64,000 bases of DNA, from assembly GCA_944322095.1 (NCBI GenBank), contig CALUNU010000009.1, forward strand, positions 16,183 through 80,182, written 5' to 3'. This DNA is from an uncultured Alloprevotella sp. Its GTDB lineage: Bacteria > Bacteroidota > Bacteroidia > Bacteroidales > Bacteroidaceae. The notes beneath the pieces are model-generated. The model had not been told where the DNA came from, ran no database searches, and saw only the letters and a program-made list of their open reading frames with translations. The translations under genes were made by a program, and so were the position numbers. This document shows, one piece after another, positions 7,981 to 15,850 of this stretch (position 1 is its first letter; the number at the start of each line of letters is the position of its first letter).

Positions 7981-7988
7981 TAACTTTG
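7981..7988 (+). promoter_or_regulatory. -7 box for queA
   Basis: TAACTTTG, exact match to TAnnTTTG, 21 bases before the ATG at 8010. It points rightward, away from the araC 3' part. Confidence 0.6.
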
Positions 7989-8009
7989 CTCCCCGTAACA
8001 AGAAGAGAC

Positions 8010-9242
8010 ATGAAGGAAGATACACGCCATATTCATATCAGCGACTTCGATTACAACCTGCCCGAGGAGCGCATTGCGAAGTATCCGAAGGCCGAGCGCG
8101 ACACGTCGAAGCTGCTCCTTTACCGCAACGGGGCTATTGCCGAGGACGTTTTCAGCCACTTGCCGCAGTACTTGGCGCCGGGCTCGCTGATGGTCTTCAA
8201 CAATACGCGCGTCATTCAGGCCCGTCTGCATTTCCACAAGGCCACGGGCGCGCTCATCGAGGTATTCTGCCTCGAACCCCACACCCCGGCCGACTATGCC
8301 CTCTCGTTTGCAGCGCGGGGCACGTGCACGTGGACCTGCCTGGTGGGCAACTTGAAGAAATGGAAGGAGGGAACGCTCGTGCGCACGGTGGATGTGGGCG
8401 GACGCCGCCTCACGCTGACGGCCGAGCGCATCGGCGTGAGCGGGACGGGCCACGAGGTGCGTTTTGCGTGGGACGACGCGCAGGTGAGCTTCGCCGAGGT
8501 GCTCGAAGCCGTGGGCGAGCTGCCCATTCCGCCCTATCTGAACCGCGCCACCGAGGAGAGCGACCTGCAAACCTACCAGACTGTCTATTCGAAGGTGGAC
8601 GGCTCGGTGGCAGCGCCCACGGCCGGGCTCCACTTTACGCCGCGCGTGCTTAGCGCGCTGGACGAGCGCGGCATTGAGCGCGACGAAATCACCCTGCATG
8701 TGGGGGCCGGCACGTTCCGCCCCGTGAAGAGCGAGGAGATTGAGGGCCACACGATGCATTCGGAATGGATAGCCGTGACGCGCCGCAGCATAAGCCGCCT
8801 CATGGCCCACGGCGGGCGCTGCATTGCCGTGGGCACCACGTCGGTGCGCACGCTCGAAAGCCTCTACTACGTGGGCGTGCTGCTGAGCCAGCGGCCCGAC
8901 GCCACCGAGGACGAGCTCCACGTGCCGCAATGGCTCCCCTACGACTACGCCGCCGCCCCTGGGCCGAAGCTCACCACGATGGAGGCGCTCGGCCTCGTGG
9001 CCGACTACCTGGACCGTCACGCCCTGCCCGTGCTCCACACGACGACGCAAATTATCATAGCCCCGGGCTACGAATACCATGTGGTGCAGACGATGGTGAC
9101 CAACTTCCATCAGCCCAAGAGCACGCTCCTGTTGCTCGTCTCGGCCTTTGTGGGCGGGCAGTGGCGGCCCATCTACGATTACGCCCTGGCCCACGACTTC
9201 CGTTTCCTGAGCTATGGCGACAGTTCGCTGCTCAATTATTAA
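8010..9242 (+). CDS. queA: S-adenosylmethionine:tRNA ribosyltransferase-isomerase (QueA family)
   Basis: Transfers and isomerises the ribosyl group of SAM onto preQ1 in tRNA position 34, giving epoxyqueuosine, in the cytoplasm. 410 residues. The start (SDFDYNLPEERIAKYP), VFNNTRVIQARL, the core PTAGLHFTPRVL with HVGAGTFRPVKSEEI, and the C-terminal TNFHQPKSTLLLLVSAFVG with FLSYGDSSLL are QueA hallmarks. It is longer than the roughly 350-residue classical QueA, with extra sequence around residues 290-320; some Bacteroidota have a second, longer QueA-like protein of this size, so this could be that paralogue. ATG 8010 is chosen over 7977 because it lies downstream of the -7 box. Confidence 0.9.
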   Translation: MKEDTRHIHISDFDYNLPEERIAKYPKAERDTSKLLLYRNGAIAEDVFSHLPQYLAPGSLMVFNNTRVIQARLHFHKATGALIEVFCLEPHTPADYALSFAARGTCTWTCLVGNLKKWKEGTLVRTVDVGGRRLTLTAERIGVSGTGHEVRFAWDDAQVSFAEVLEAVGELPIPPYLNRATEESDLQTYQTVYSKVDGSVAAPTAGLHFTPRVLSALDERGIERDEITLHVGAGTFRPVKSEEIEGHTMHSEWIAVTRRSISRLMAHGGRCIAVGTTSVRTLESLYYVGVLLSQRPDATEDELHVPQWLPYDYAAAPGPKLTTMEALGLVADYLDRHALPVLHTTTQIIIAPGYEYHVVQTMVTNFHQPKSTLLLLVSAFVGGQWRPIYDYALAHDFRFLSYGDSSLLNY

Positions 9243-9253
9243 TAGGAATGGCC

Positions 9254-9781
9254 ATGAACAGCGAAACCTTTCAGCCGCACGACGACGACCGTGAGCTTCT
9301 GCCGCTGGTGGACGAGCAGGGCCGCGTGACGGGCCGGGCCCCGCGCGGCCGCTGCCACGACGGTTCGCGGCTGCTCCACCCCGTGGTGCATCTGCACGTC
9401 TTCGACCCCGCCGGGCGCCTCTTCTTGCAGAAGCGCCCCCTGTGGAAAGCCATACAGCCCGGCCGCTGGGACACGGCTGTGGGCGGCCACATGGCGGCGG
9501 GCGAGACGGTGGCCGACGCCCTGCGCCGCGAGACGGCCGAGGAGCTGGGCCTCGACGCCACGGGGGCCGAGCCGCTGACGCGCTACGTGTTTGAGAGCGA
9601 CGTAGAGCGCGAACTGGTGTACGTCTACCGCCTCGTCACGACGGCCGTGCCCCGGCCCTCGGCCGAGCTCGACGGCGGTCGCTTTTTCAGTGCGGAAGAA
9701 ATTGAAGCCCGCCTGGGCACGGGCTTTTTCACGCCCAACTTCGAGAGCGAATACCGCCGCGTCTTCCTCTCCCGTGGCTGA
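9254..9781 (+). CDS. Nudix hydrolase (YfcD/isopentenyl-diphosphate isomerase-like)
   Basis: 175 residues. Full Nudix box GHMAAGETVADALRRETAEE-LGL fits GX5EX7REUXEEXGU, the metal-binding and catalytic helix for hydrolysis of a nucleoside diphosphate linked to another group. The N-terminal VDEQGRVTGRAPRGRCHDGSR and LLHPVVHLHVFD resemble the YfcD branch. The start at 9254 (MNSETF) is preferred because AGGA lies at a good ribosome-binding distance; an ATG at 9248 is also in frame. It starts 11 bases after queA on the same strand, so it is probably co-transcribed. Substrate unknown. Confidence 0.88.
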   Translation: MNSETFQPHDDDRELLPLVDEQGRVTGRAPRGRCHDGSRLLHPVVHLHVFDPAGRLFLQKRPLWKAIQPGRWDTAVGGHMAAGETVADALRRETAEELGLDATGAEPLTRYVFESDVERELVYVYRLVTTAVPRPSAELDGGRFFSAEEIEARLGTGFFTPNFESEYRRVFLSRG

Positions 9782-9799
9782 CCGTCCGCCAACAACGGG

Positions 9800-9850
9800 C
9801 GAGCCCCGCCGACTTCATCCTGTGGGATGGTCGGCGGGGCTCGTTATTTT
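9800..9850. terminator. Bidirectional terminator
   Basis: CGAGCCCCGCCGAC (9800-9813) pairs perfectly with GTCGGCGGGGCTCG (9830-9843), followed by TTATTTT on the plus strand. It lies between the convergent Nudix gene and the gene at 9863. Confidence 0.8.
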
Positions 9851-9862
9851 GGTGCGTGGGGC

Positions 9863-10471
9863 TCACTCGACGGCGGCTCCCCACGTGATGGGCACGTTGC
9901 GCAGGCGCAGGACGGTCTGTTCCTTGCCCGAGTGCTCGCCCGAGTTGAGGTACCATCCACCCTGTACGACGGCAAACGACGTAAGCGTGAGCGGTACGTT
10001 CATGATGTTGTTGCCAAAGGTGTACTTGGTGGGCAGCCCCGCCACGAAGGTCTTGCCGGGGTGGCTGCCGTTGTCCTTGTACATGTTGCCGTCGGCGTCA
10101 TAGGCCACGAGCGAGCTGCCGAAGTTGGCTTGCTGCTGGTCCGCCTGTGTCGTCACCTTGATGATTACCTTGACGTAGCCCGTGGCCGTGTCGCCATAGG
10201 CCCCCTCGAAAGCGAACTGCGCCTTGGCCGAGGCGGGCGCCTCGATGGTTACGCCGTTCGACACGGTTGATACGTATTTCCCGTCGGTCCCCTGCGCGGT
10301 CGTGGCGCCGCCGTCGGTTTTCGAGCCCGTCAGGGCGCCCAGTATGCCGGCAGCCGTGCCGGCCACCTTGGCAGCCTTGCTGTTTTTCTTGAAAATCTGT
10401 GCGTCGGCAGTGTGCGGAGCGGCCAGCGCAAGGCCCAGCGCCATCGCCAGAGCGGTCATCCATGTTTTCAT
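9863..10471 (-). CDS. Secreted protein of unknown function (DUF4923-like)
   Basis: 202 residues with a signal peptide cleaved after TADAQ. A short Lys/Ala-rich stretch (IFKKNSKAAKVAGTAAGILGALTGSK) is followed by a beta-rich domain of about 140 residues (TGYVKVIIKVTTQ, YTFGNNIMNVPLTLTSFAVVQGGWYL, EQTVLRLRNVPITW). No catalytic residues are recognisable. The shape, a small exported beta protein after a 'GILGALTG' linker, resembles DUF4923-type proteins of Bacteroidales, but I am not certain of that link. A weak -7 box (GACCTTTG, minus strand 10518-10525) lies upstream. Confidence 0.65.
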   Translation of the reverse strand: MKTWMTALAMALGLALAAPHTADAQIFKKNSKAAKVAGTAAGILGALTGSKTDGGATTAQGTDGKYVSTVSNGVTIEAPASAKAQFAFEGAYGDTATGYVKVIIKVTTQADQQQANFGSSLVAYDADGNMYKDNGSHPGKTFVAGLPTKYTFGNNIMNVPLTLTSFAVVQGGWYLNSGEHSGKEQTVLRLRNVPITWGAAVE

Positions 10472-10625
10472 TGTCGTTGGTGTTTTTGATAGGTTGGTAA
10501 AAAAGTTGTCTCACGGACAAAGGTCGGCATTAATGGCGGGCTGTGCATCACGGAAATCCGTGATTTTCAGCCGGGCAAGGTCTGTAATGGTAAATAACAG
10601 GGGCGCTCGCTCCCGCCGACCGCCC

Positions 10626-10672
10626 CAAAAACAGACGGCCTCCCCCGGAGCCGTGCAGGCGCGGGGGAGGCC
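10626..10672 (-). terminator. Terminator of ndk
   Basis: On the minus strand GGCCTCCCCC (10672-10663) pairs with GGGGGAGGCC (10646-10637), followed by GTCTGTTTTTGGGG. It lies 30 bases past the ndk stop. Confidence 0.7.
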
Positions 10673-10700
10673 GGTGGAGCAGGGCGGGGGAGCGCCCGTT

Positions 10701-11168
10701 TCAATACTCGTCGTTGGCGTAAAGATAGTCGAACGTGGCGGGCCGGTAGCTGAAAATTTCTTCAGGACGGAAGAAACGCGCCAGTTCAACGGCTGCCGTC
10801 TCGGGCGAGTCGGACGCATGGACGATGTTTTCCTGGAAACTCATGCAATAGTTGCCGCGGATGGTGCCCGGAGTGGCCAGTCGTCCGTTGGTGGGGCCGG
10901 CCAGCGCGCGCACGGCCGCCACGGCGTCCACGCCGGCCAGGCAGAGCGCCACGACGGGGGCCGTCATCATCGAGTCCTTCACGCGTTGGAAAAAGGGCTT
11001 CGCGCTCAGGTGGGCATAGTGCTCACTGAGGATGGCGTCGTCGAGCTGCATCATTTTCATGCCGCAGATTTGCAGGCCTTTCTTCTCAAAGATGCTGATG
11101 ATTTCGCCGGCCAGCGCGCGTTGCAGCGTGCAGGGCTTCAGCAGTACGAGTGTTTTTTCGATGGCCAT
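10701..11168 (-). CDS. ndk: Nucleoside diphosphate kinase
   Basis: Moves the gamma phosphate of ATP to other nucleoside diphosphates through a phosphohistidine. 155 residues, the normal Bacteroidales length. Visible marks: N-terminal EKTLVLLKPCTLQR, GLQICGMKMMQL, HYAHLSAKPFF, the substrate loop GPTNGRLATPGTIRG, and the catalytic histidine in NIVHASDSPETA. The first-strand motif KPCTLQR in place of the textbook KPDGVQR is normal for Bacteroidales. Single gene with its own promoter and terminator. Confidence 0.95.
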   Translation of the reverse strand: MAIEKTLVLLKPCTLQRALAGEIISIFEKKGLQICGMKMMQLDDAILSEHYAHLSAKPFFQRVKDSMMTAPVVALCLAGVDAVAAVRALAGPTNGRLATPGTIRGNYCMSFQENIVHASDSPETAAVELARFFRPEEIFSYRPATFDYLYANDEY

Positions 11169-11256
11169 TGGTATGTGTTTTTTAGGTGAGTGATTTCGTA
11201 GTACGATGGCGGGCGGCTGCCGTGCTTCGGCCGGGCCGTGGTCTGTATTCGTGAAA

Positions 11257-11264
11257 CAAAGATA
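11257..11264 (-). promoter_or_regulatory. -7 box for ndk
   Basis: Minus strand TATCTTTG, exact match to TAnnTTTG, about 90 bases upstream of the ndk ATG. Confidence 0.5.
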
Positions 11265-11334
11265 CGCAAAGCTGCGGTGCGGGGCAAGAAAATATCCGTT
11301 TTCTTGCAGCCGGACCGCGGCGGAGCCCGTTTTT

Positions 11335-11412
11335 CGTGCAACGCGGTTGCAAAAACGGCCGGTGCCTCCCCGCTGAGGCCGCAGCCGGCGCCGCTTGCAA
11401 CCGCGTTGCACG
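11335..11412 (+). promoter_or_regulatory. Paired Zur-type operator candidates
   Basis: CGTGCAACGCGGTTGCAA (11335-11352) and its exact reverse complement (11395-11412) flank a 42-base spacer. Each arm is itself a near-palindrome TGCAAC-3nt-GTTGCA, the dyad form expected for a Fur-family dimer. The second copy ends 10 bases before the -7 box of the zinc-type ATPase gene, whose downstream neighbour encodes a Fur-family protein. Autoregulation of the operon through these sites is inference. Confidence 0.6.
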
Positions 11413-11422
11413 AAACGTTGCC

Positions 11423-11430
11423 TACCTTTG
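11423..11430 (+). promoter_or_regulatory. -7 box for the P-ATPase/Fur operon
   Basis: TACCTTTG, exact match to TAnnTTTG, 26 bases before the ATG at 11457. The -33 region overlaps the right operator candidate. Confidence 0.65.
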
Positions 11431-11456
11431 CGGCAAAAGAAACAAAGGAAACCGTT

Positions 11457-13490
11457 ATGTCGCACGCTCATTGCTCCTGCTGCTCCGCCCATGCCCACGG
11501 GCACACCCACGATCATCACCACCACCACGGCGCCGCGCCCGGCGGCTGGCGCGCCTGGGCCGCCCCCGCCGCCTCGTTTCTGCTCCTGCTGGCCGGTCTC
11601 GTGCTGGGGCGTGCCGGAGCTGCCTTTTTCGCCCCCGGGTGGGTGCGCCTGCTGTGGTATGTTGTAGCCTTCCTGCCCGTGGGGTGGCCCGTGGCGTGCG
11701 AGGCCTTCGGCGAGATGCGCCGCGGCGACGTGTTCAACGAGTTTTCGCTGATGCTCCTGGCCTCGGTCGGGGCGTTCTACATCGGCGAATATCCCGAAGC
11801 CGTGGCTGTCATGCTCTTCTACGCCGTGGGCGAGCATTTCCAGGACCGTGCCGTGGCCCGTGCGCGTCGCAGCATCAGTGCGCTGGTCGAGATGAAGCCC
11901 GCCTCGGTGGCCGTATGGCGCGGGGCTGAGCGCCGAATGGTGGCGCCCGAGGATGTCCGTCCTGGCGAAGTCGTCGAGGTGCCTGCCGGTGGGCGCCTGC
12001 CGCTCGACGGCCGGCTGCTCGACGAGGCGGCCGACTTCGACACCGCCGCCCTCACGGGCGAGAGCGAGCCGCGCGCCGTGGCGGCCGGCGGCAGCGTGGC
12101 GGCCGGCATGATTGCCCTGGGCCGTGCCGTGCGCGTCGAGGTGGAGCGGCCCTACGAGGACAGCGCCCTGGCCCGCATCCTGCGCATGGTCGAAGAGGCC
12201 GCCGAGCGCAAGGCGCCCGCCGAGCTCTTCATCCGCCGCTTTGCCCGCATCTATACGCCCGTGGTCATGGCCCTGGCCGTGGCCATCGTGGCCCTGCCCG
12301 CGCTCTACGGCCTGGTGGCCGGCACGGCCTTCGTCTACGATTTTCCCACCTGGCTCTATCGCGGCCTGGTGTTCCTCGTCATTTCCTGCCCCTGCGCCCT
12401 CGTGGTGAGCGTCCCGCTGAGTTATTTCAGCGGTATCGGGGTGGCGTCGCGCCGCGGCATCCTTTTCAAGGGGGGCAACTATCTTGACGTGGCAGCCCGC
12501 GTCAACACCGTCGTGTTCGACAAGACGGGCACGCTCACGCGCGGCCGCTTCGAGGTGGCCGCCGTCGAGCCTGCCCCGGGCACGGCCGTGGCCGACCTGC
12601 TGGCCGCAGCCGCCGCTGCCGAGAGCGCCAGCACGCATCCCGTGGCCCGTGCCGTGGTGCGTGCCGCCGCGGCTGCCGGCTGCCGCCCGGCCCGTCCCGC
12701 GCGGGTCGAGGAGCTGCCCGGCCGCGGCATACGGGCCGTCGTGGGCGGCCGCGAGGTGCTGGCCGGCAACCTGCGCCTGCTGGCCGAGAGCGGTGTCGAC
12801 ACGGCGAGCGCCCCTGCGGGCGACGACACAACGCAGGTGCTCTGCGCCGTCGACGGGCGCTACGCCGGCTGCCTCTCGCTCGACGACGCGCCCCGCGACG
12901 ACGCCCCCGCTGCCGTGCAGGCGCTCCACGCGCTGGGCATCGGCGAGCTGGGCATCCTCTCGGGCGACAAGGAGCCCGTCGTGGCCCGTCTGGCCCGCCG
13001 CCTGGGCATCGGGCGCTGGCAGGGCGGCCTGCTGCCCGAGGGCAAGGTGGCCGCCGTCGAGCGCCTCGTGGCAGACCCCTCGCGCGTGGTGGCCTTCGTG
13101 GGCGACGGCGTGAACGATGCCCCCGTGCTGGCCATGAGCCATCTGGGCGTGGCCATGGGTGGGGCGGGCAGCGACGCTGCCGTCGAGACGGCCGACGTCG
13201 TCGTGCAGAGCGACCGCCCCTCGAAGCTGGCCGAGGCCATACGCATCGGCCGGGCCACGGCCCTCGTGGCGCGGGTCAACATAGCTTTTGCCCTCGGCGT
13301 CAAGCTGCTCGTCATGGTGCTGGGCGCTCTGGGCATGGCGGGCCTGTGGATGGCCGTGCTGGCCGACACGGGTGTGGCCCTGCTCTGCGTGGCCAACGTC
13401 TTTTCCATTGCCCGCGTGGCCCGTCTCTCGGGCAAAAGTAGTACCTTTACCGCCGGACGCGCCGAGGCCCCGGCCGCGCGCGCCGCTTAG
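11457..13490 (+). CDS. Heavy-metal P1B-type ATPase, probable Zn/Cd exporter
   Basis: Inner-membrane pump driven by ATP, 677 residues. In order: a His/Cys-rich N-terminus (HAHCSCCSAHAHGH, HDHHHHH) in place of a folded HMA domain; transmembrane helices; actuator-domain TGES; the metal-binding SCPCALVV in the sixth helix; the phosphorylated Asp in DKTGTLT; HP motif (ASTHPVA); and GDGVNDAPVL in the hinge. CPC with a His-rich tail suggests Zn2+/Cd2+/Co2+ (ZntA/CadA-like) rather than copper. The ATG at 11457 follows the promoter. A Fur-family gene starts 13 bases after its stop, which fits metal-responsive control. Confidence 0.92.
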   Translation: MSHAHCSCCSAHAHGHTHDHHHHHGAAPGGWRAWAAPAASFLLLLAGLVLGRAGAAFFAPGWVRLLWYVVAFLPVGWPVACEAFGEMRRGDVFNEFSLMLLASVGAFYIGEYPEAVAVMLFYAVGEHFQDRAVARARRSISALVEMKPASVAVWRGAERRMVAPEDVRPGEVVEVPAGGRLPLDGRLLDEAADFDTAALTGESEPRAVAAGGSVAAGMIALGRAVRVEVERPYEDSALARILRMVEEAAERKAPAELFIRRFARIYTPVVMALAVAIVALPALYGLVAGTAFVYDFPTWLYRGLVFLVISCPCALVVSVPLSYFSGIGVASRRGILFKGGNYLDVAARVNTVVFDKTGTLTRGRFEVAAVEPAPGTAVADLLAAAAAAESASTHPVARAVVRAAAAAGCRPARPARVEELPGRGIRAVVGGREVLAGNLRLLAESGVDTASAPAGDDTTQVLCAVDGRYAGCLSLDDAPRDDAPAAVQALHALGIGELGILSGDKEPVVARLARRLGIGRWQGGLLPEGKVAAVERLVADPSRVVAFVGDGVNDAPVLAMSHLGVAMGGAGSDAAVETADVVVQSDRPSKLAEAIRIGRATALVARVNIAFALGVKLLVMVLGALGMAGLWMAVLADTGVALLCVANVFSIARVARLSGKSSTFTAGRAEAPAARAA

Positions 13491-13503
13491 ACACGAGAGA
13501 AAC

Positions 13504-13968
13504 ATGAACGCCGAAGCTCTTTCCGACGAACTGCTGGGGCGCAGCATACGCCCCACGGCCCTGCGCATCCTCATCCTGCGCACCATGAAGGAGATGGACT
13601 GCGCCGCCTCGCTCTCCGACCTCGAAGAGCGGCTCGTCACGGTGGACAAGTCGACCATCTTCCGCACGCTCACGCTCTTTCTGGCCCACCACATCGTACA
13701 CGCCGTCGACGACGGCACGGGGGCCATGAAGTATGCCGTGTGCCGCCCCGGCTGCCGCTGCGGCGAGGAGGGCGAGGACGACCTGGGCGACCTGCACACC
13801 CATTTCTACTGCGAGGGCTGCCACCACACGTTCTGCCTGCGCGGCCTGCCCGTGCCCGTGGTGACGCTGCCCGAGGGCTTCCGCCTGCACACGGCCAACT
13901 ACGTGCTCAAAGGCCTTTGCCCCGAGTGTGCCGCACGGGCCGCGGCGCGCACGCCCGAGGCCCACTGA
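13504..13968 (+). CDS. Fur-family metal-responsive repressor (Zur-like)
   Basis: 154 residues. N-terminal winged helix (RPTALRILILRTM, then SLSDLEERLVTVDKSTIFRTLTLF, the recognition helix) and a C-terminal dimerisation domain with many ligands: CRPGCRC, the HTHFYCEGCHH cluster, and CPEC near the end for the structural zinc. An acidic insert (GEEGEDDLGD) lies before the His-rich motif. It follows the P-ATPase gene by 13 bases with the same strand. The pairing with a Zn-type exporter and with TGCAAC dyads upstream suggests zinc sensing; iron or peroxide sensing cannot be ruled out by sequence alone. Confidence 0.85.
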   Translation: MNAEALSDELLGRSIRPTALRILILRTMKEMDCAASLSDLEERLVTVDKSTIFRTLTLFLAHHIVHAVDDGTGAMKYAVCRPGCRCGEEGEDDLGDLHTHFYCEGCHHTFCLRGLPVPVVTLPEGFRLHTANYVLKGLCPECAARAAARTPEAH

Positions 13969-13983
13969 CTTTTCCCCCGAACG

Positions 13984-14031
13984 AAAGCGCATGGGGCTGT
14001 GTCCTGACCAAGACACAGCCCCATGCGCTTT
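13984..14031. terminator. Bidirectional terminator
   Basis: A perfect 20-bp stem, AAAGCGCATGGGGCTGTGTC (13984-14003) with its complement at 14012-14031, is followed by TTT. It lies between the convergent fur-like and tag genes. Confidence 0.85.
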
Positions 14032-14045
14032 TTCATGCCCCGGCC

Positions 14046-14603
14046 TCAGCGGGCCAGGTGGCAGCCCTCCTCGTGCGAGTTGACCACGCCCACGGCTTGC
14101 AGGTAGGCGTAGACCACGGTGCTCCCCGTGAAGCGCATGCCGCGGCGGCGCAGGTCGGCGGCGATGCGGTCGGAGAGGGGCGAGGTGGTGAGCCCCGTTT
14201 CGCGGCGGGGGCGGCCGCCGGCCATGCCCCACAGGTAGGCATCGAACGAGCCCGCCTCGCGCTGTATGTCCATGAAGACGCGGGCGTTCATCACGGCGGC
14301 ACGTATTTTCAGCCGGTTGCGCACGATGGAGGCGTCGGCCCATAGGGCTTGCAGCCGGGCCTCGCCGTAGCGGGCAATGCGCTCGAAGTCGAACCCGTCG
14401 AAGGCGCGGCGAAAGGCCTCGCGCTTGTTGAGAATACACTCCCACGAGAGCCCTGCCTGAAACGTTTCGAGCAGGAGCATCTCGAAGAGCTTGCGGTCGT
14501 CGTGCACGGGCACGCCCCACTCGTGGTCGTGGTAGGCCACGTAGAGCGGGTTGGCCGTGTTGCACCAGCTGCAACGCGGCATGTTGTCGGGCGGGGTGTT
14601 CAT
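14046..14603 (-). CDS. tag: DNA-3-methyladenine glycosylase I
   Basis: Removes 3-methyladenine from alkylated DNA in base-excision repair. 185 residues, normal for Tag. Marks: MPRCSWCN with the first zinc ligand, YHDHEWGVPVHDDRKLFEML, ETFQAGLSWECILNKREAF, and the C-terminal TGSTVVYAYLQAVGVVNSH with the final Cys/His zinc ligands (EEGCH). ATG 14603 (MNTPPDN) is used; a second ATG at 14582 would start at MPRCSW. It begins 10 bases after the stop of the small gene before it, so it is last of a four-gene set. Confidence 0.93.
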   Translation of the reverse strand: MNTPPDNMPRCSWCNTANPLYVAYHDHEWGVPVHDDRKLFEMLLLETFQAGLSWECILNKREAFRRAFDGFDFERIARYGEARLQALWADASIVRNRLKIRAAVMNARVFMDIQREAGSFDAYLWGMAGGRPRRETGLTTSPLSDRIAADLRRRGMRFTGSTVVYAYLQAVGVVNSHEEGCHLAR

Positions 14604-14613
14604 CGTTTCGGGG

Positions 14614-14808
14614 TCAATGGGTGCCGCAGAGCGTGGCCAGGCGGCCGACGACGTCGTCCTCCGAGGCGTCGGTTTCGGCCACGAAGGCAATGAGCTCGTC
14701 CAGCAGTTCGCGGCGGCCGCCCAGCAGGAGCAGGGCCGTCTGCACGAGGCCCGTGGTGTAGCCGCGCTCCTCCATGAGGGCGGCCAGGGCGCGTTCTTTC
14801 GTCGTCAT
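14614..14808 (-). CDS. Small conserved protein of unknown function
   Basis: 64 residues, mostly helical (TTKERALAALMEERGYTTGL, LLDELIAFVAETDASEDDVV). No known motif. The start overlaps the stop of the thioredoxin gene as ATGA, a sign of translational coupling, and tag follows 10 bases later. That placement makes it a real gene despite its length. Confidence 0.7.
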   Translation of the reverse strand: MTTKERALAALMEERGYTTGLVQTALLLLGGRRELLDELIAFVAETDASEDDVVGRLATLCGTH

Positions 14809-15116
14809 GGCGCGGGCTGTTGCAGGAAGGGGTCGAGCGCGGCCATGAGGTCGGGGCGCGACAGGTAGCCGCTCTGGCGCCACAGCACCTCGCCGCCGCG
14901 CACGAGCACGAGGGTGGGCACGGTCTGTATGCCGTGGGCCGCGGCGGTGTCGGGGTGGCGGTCGACGTCGACCTTGACGATGCGCAGCCGATTGCCCAGG
15001 GCAGCCTTGACCTGTTCGAGCACGGGGTGCATCATCTTGCACGGGCCGCACCACGTGGCGTAGAAGTCGACCAGCACCGGCCCGGGGCCGGCGATAACGT
15101 CGTTGAAAGTTTCCAT
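14805..15116 (-). CDS. Thioredoxin
   Basis: 103 residues, the standard thioredoxin size. The active site WCGPC lies in VDFYATWCGPCKMM, and the cis-proline loop is TVPTLVLVRGG. Cytosolic disulfide reductase, as no signal peptide is present. The gene is flanked by a glutaredoxin-like gene 37 bases upstream and is coupled to the 64-residue gene downstream. Confidence 0.93.
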   Translation of the reverse strand: METFNDVIAGPGPVLVDFYATWCGPCKMMHPVLEQVKAALGNRLRIVKVDVDRHPDTAAAHGIQTVPTLVLVRGGEVLWRQSGYLSRPDLMAALDPFLQQPAP

Positions 15117-15153
15117 CAGTGCAGTGTTGTTTCGGGTGTTTGGGGCGGACGCG

Positions 15154-15456
15154 TCAGCAGCCGCTGCCGTCCAGGCTGCATGCGGCCCCCTCGCCGTCGC
15201 GGGGGCGGGGGCGCAGGCCGGCGTCCTCGGCGCGCAGCGTCACCGTGCCGTCGTCGAGCACAAAGCAGGGGATGCCCACGGTGCCCGCGCGCCTGGCGGC
15301 GGCCATGGCGGGCGCCGTGTCGCGCAGGCGCAGGAACTCTTTGAGCCGTCGCACGTGCGTGCCGATGTCGATGAGCTCGTAGCGGTCGTTGCCGGCGGCC
15401 TGCTCCTCGACGTAGGTGCAGTCGGGGCAGGTGGCCATGCCATAGATTTTTATCAT
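15154..15456 (-). CDS. Glutaredoxin-like protein
   Basis: 100 residues. N-terminal MIKIYGMATCPDCTYVEEQ carries a CxxC active site (CPDC), and TVGIPCFVLDDG forms the cis-proline loop, both typical of glutaredoxins. A short Arg/Gly-rich C-terminal tail (LRPRPRDGEGAACSLDGSGC) is unusual and ends in cysteine. Probably reduces small disulfides; it heads the redox set with thioredoxin and tag. ATG 15456 is the only in-frame start before the active site. Confidence 0.85.
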   Translation of the reverse strand: MIKIYGMATCPDCTYVEEQAAGNDRYELIDIGTHVRRLKEFLRLRDTAPAMAAARRAGTVGIPCFVLDDGTVTLRAEDAGLRPRPRDGEGAACSLDGSGC

Positions 15457-15569
15457 AGCGTCGGTGCGTAATGTTTCTGTGGCGGTAAAGATAGTGAAAG
15501 GTGAGAGACATGGCGGGGAAAAGCTCGCTTTTTACCGCCTTGTCCGAACCGCATCCTATCTTCATGTAA

Positions 15570-15577
15570 CAAAGGTA
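15570..15577 (-). promoter_or_regulatory. -7 box upstream of glutaredoxin gene
   Basis: Minus strand TACCTTTG, exact match to TAnnTTTG, 114 bases before the ATG. A closer TATCTTTA at 15485-15492 is a weaker alternative. Confidence 0.45.
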
Positions 15578-15623
15578 GGCATAAATGGGCGGGCCCGCCG
15601 CTGTGCCCGTCATAAAAAAGCCT

Positions 15624-15681
15624 AACGCCCGCCGTCGGCGTACAGGGCGGGCGGCCGTGGCGGCGGGCGTTCTCTTCTTTT
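15624..15681 (+). terminator. Isolated hairpin with T-run
   Basis: AACGCCCGCCG (15624-15634) pairs with CGGCGGGCGTT (15661-15671) and is followed by CTCTTCTTTTTTTT on the plus strand. No plus-strand gene ends nearby, so what it terminates is unclear. Confidence 0.4.
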
Positions 15682-15770
15682 TTTTAACGTTGTGGGAGCC
15701 CCTAGCGGCGGCGTGGCCCGTGCCCGGGGGCGGCGGGCGCGCTCGGGGCGGCCCGTGGCCGTCGTTTTGT

Positions 15771-15850
15771 GGAAACATCCCATGGATCGGAATTTCCATG
15801 GGATGGATTGGCCGAAACATCCCATGGATGTGATGAAAACATCCCATGGA
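15771..15850. repeat. CCATGG-rich repeat, short copy C
   Basis: Four CCATGG palindromes in 80 bases, in the same ATCCCATGGA / TTCCATGGGATGGA setting as copies A and B (for example TCCATGGGATGGATTGGCCG). It lacks the longer flanks of those copies. Confidence 0.65.

Noticed and set aside
7739..8025. N-terminal extension of the araC 3' fragment up to 8025
   Set aside because: The added residues have no AraC similarity, lack a ribosome-binding site and cover the queA promoter and start.
10701..11168. Unusual first-strand motif KPCTLQR in the nucleoside diphosphate kinase
   Set aside because: This variant is usual in Bacteroidales and the catalytic histidine motif is intact.
10701..13799. A 1032-codon minus-strand frame running through the P-ATPase into ndk
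   Set aside because: Only the last 155 codons (ndk, from ATG 11168) are real; the rest is the shadow of the P-ATPase gene.
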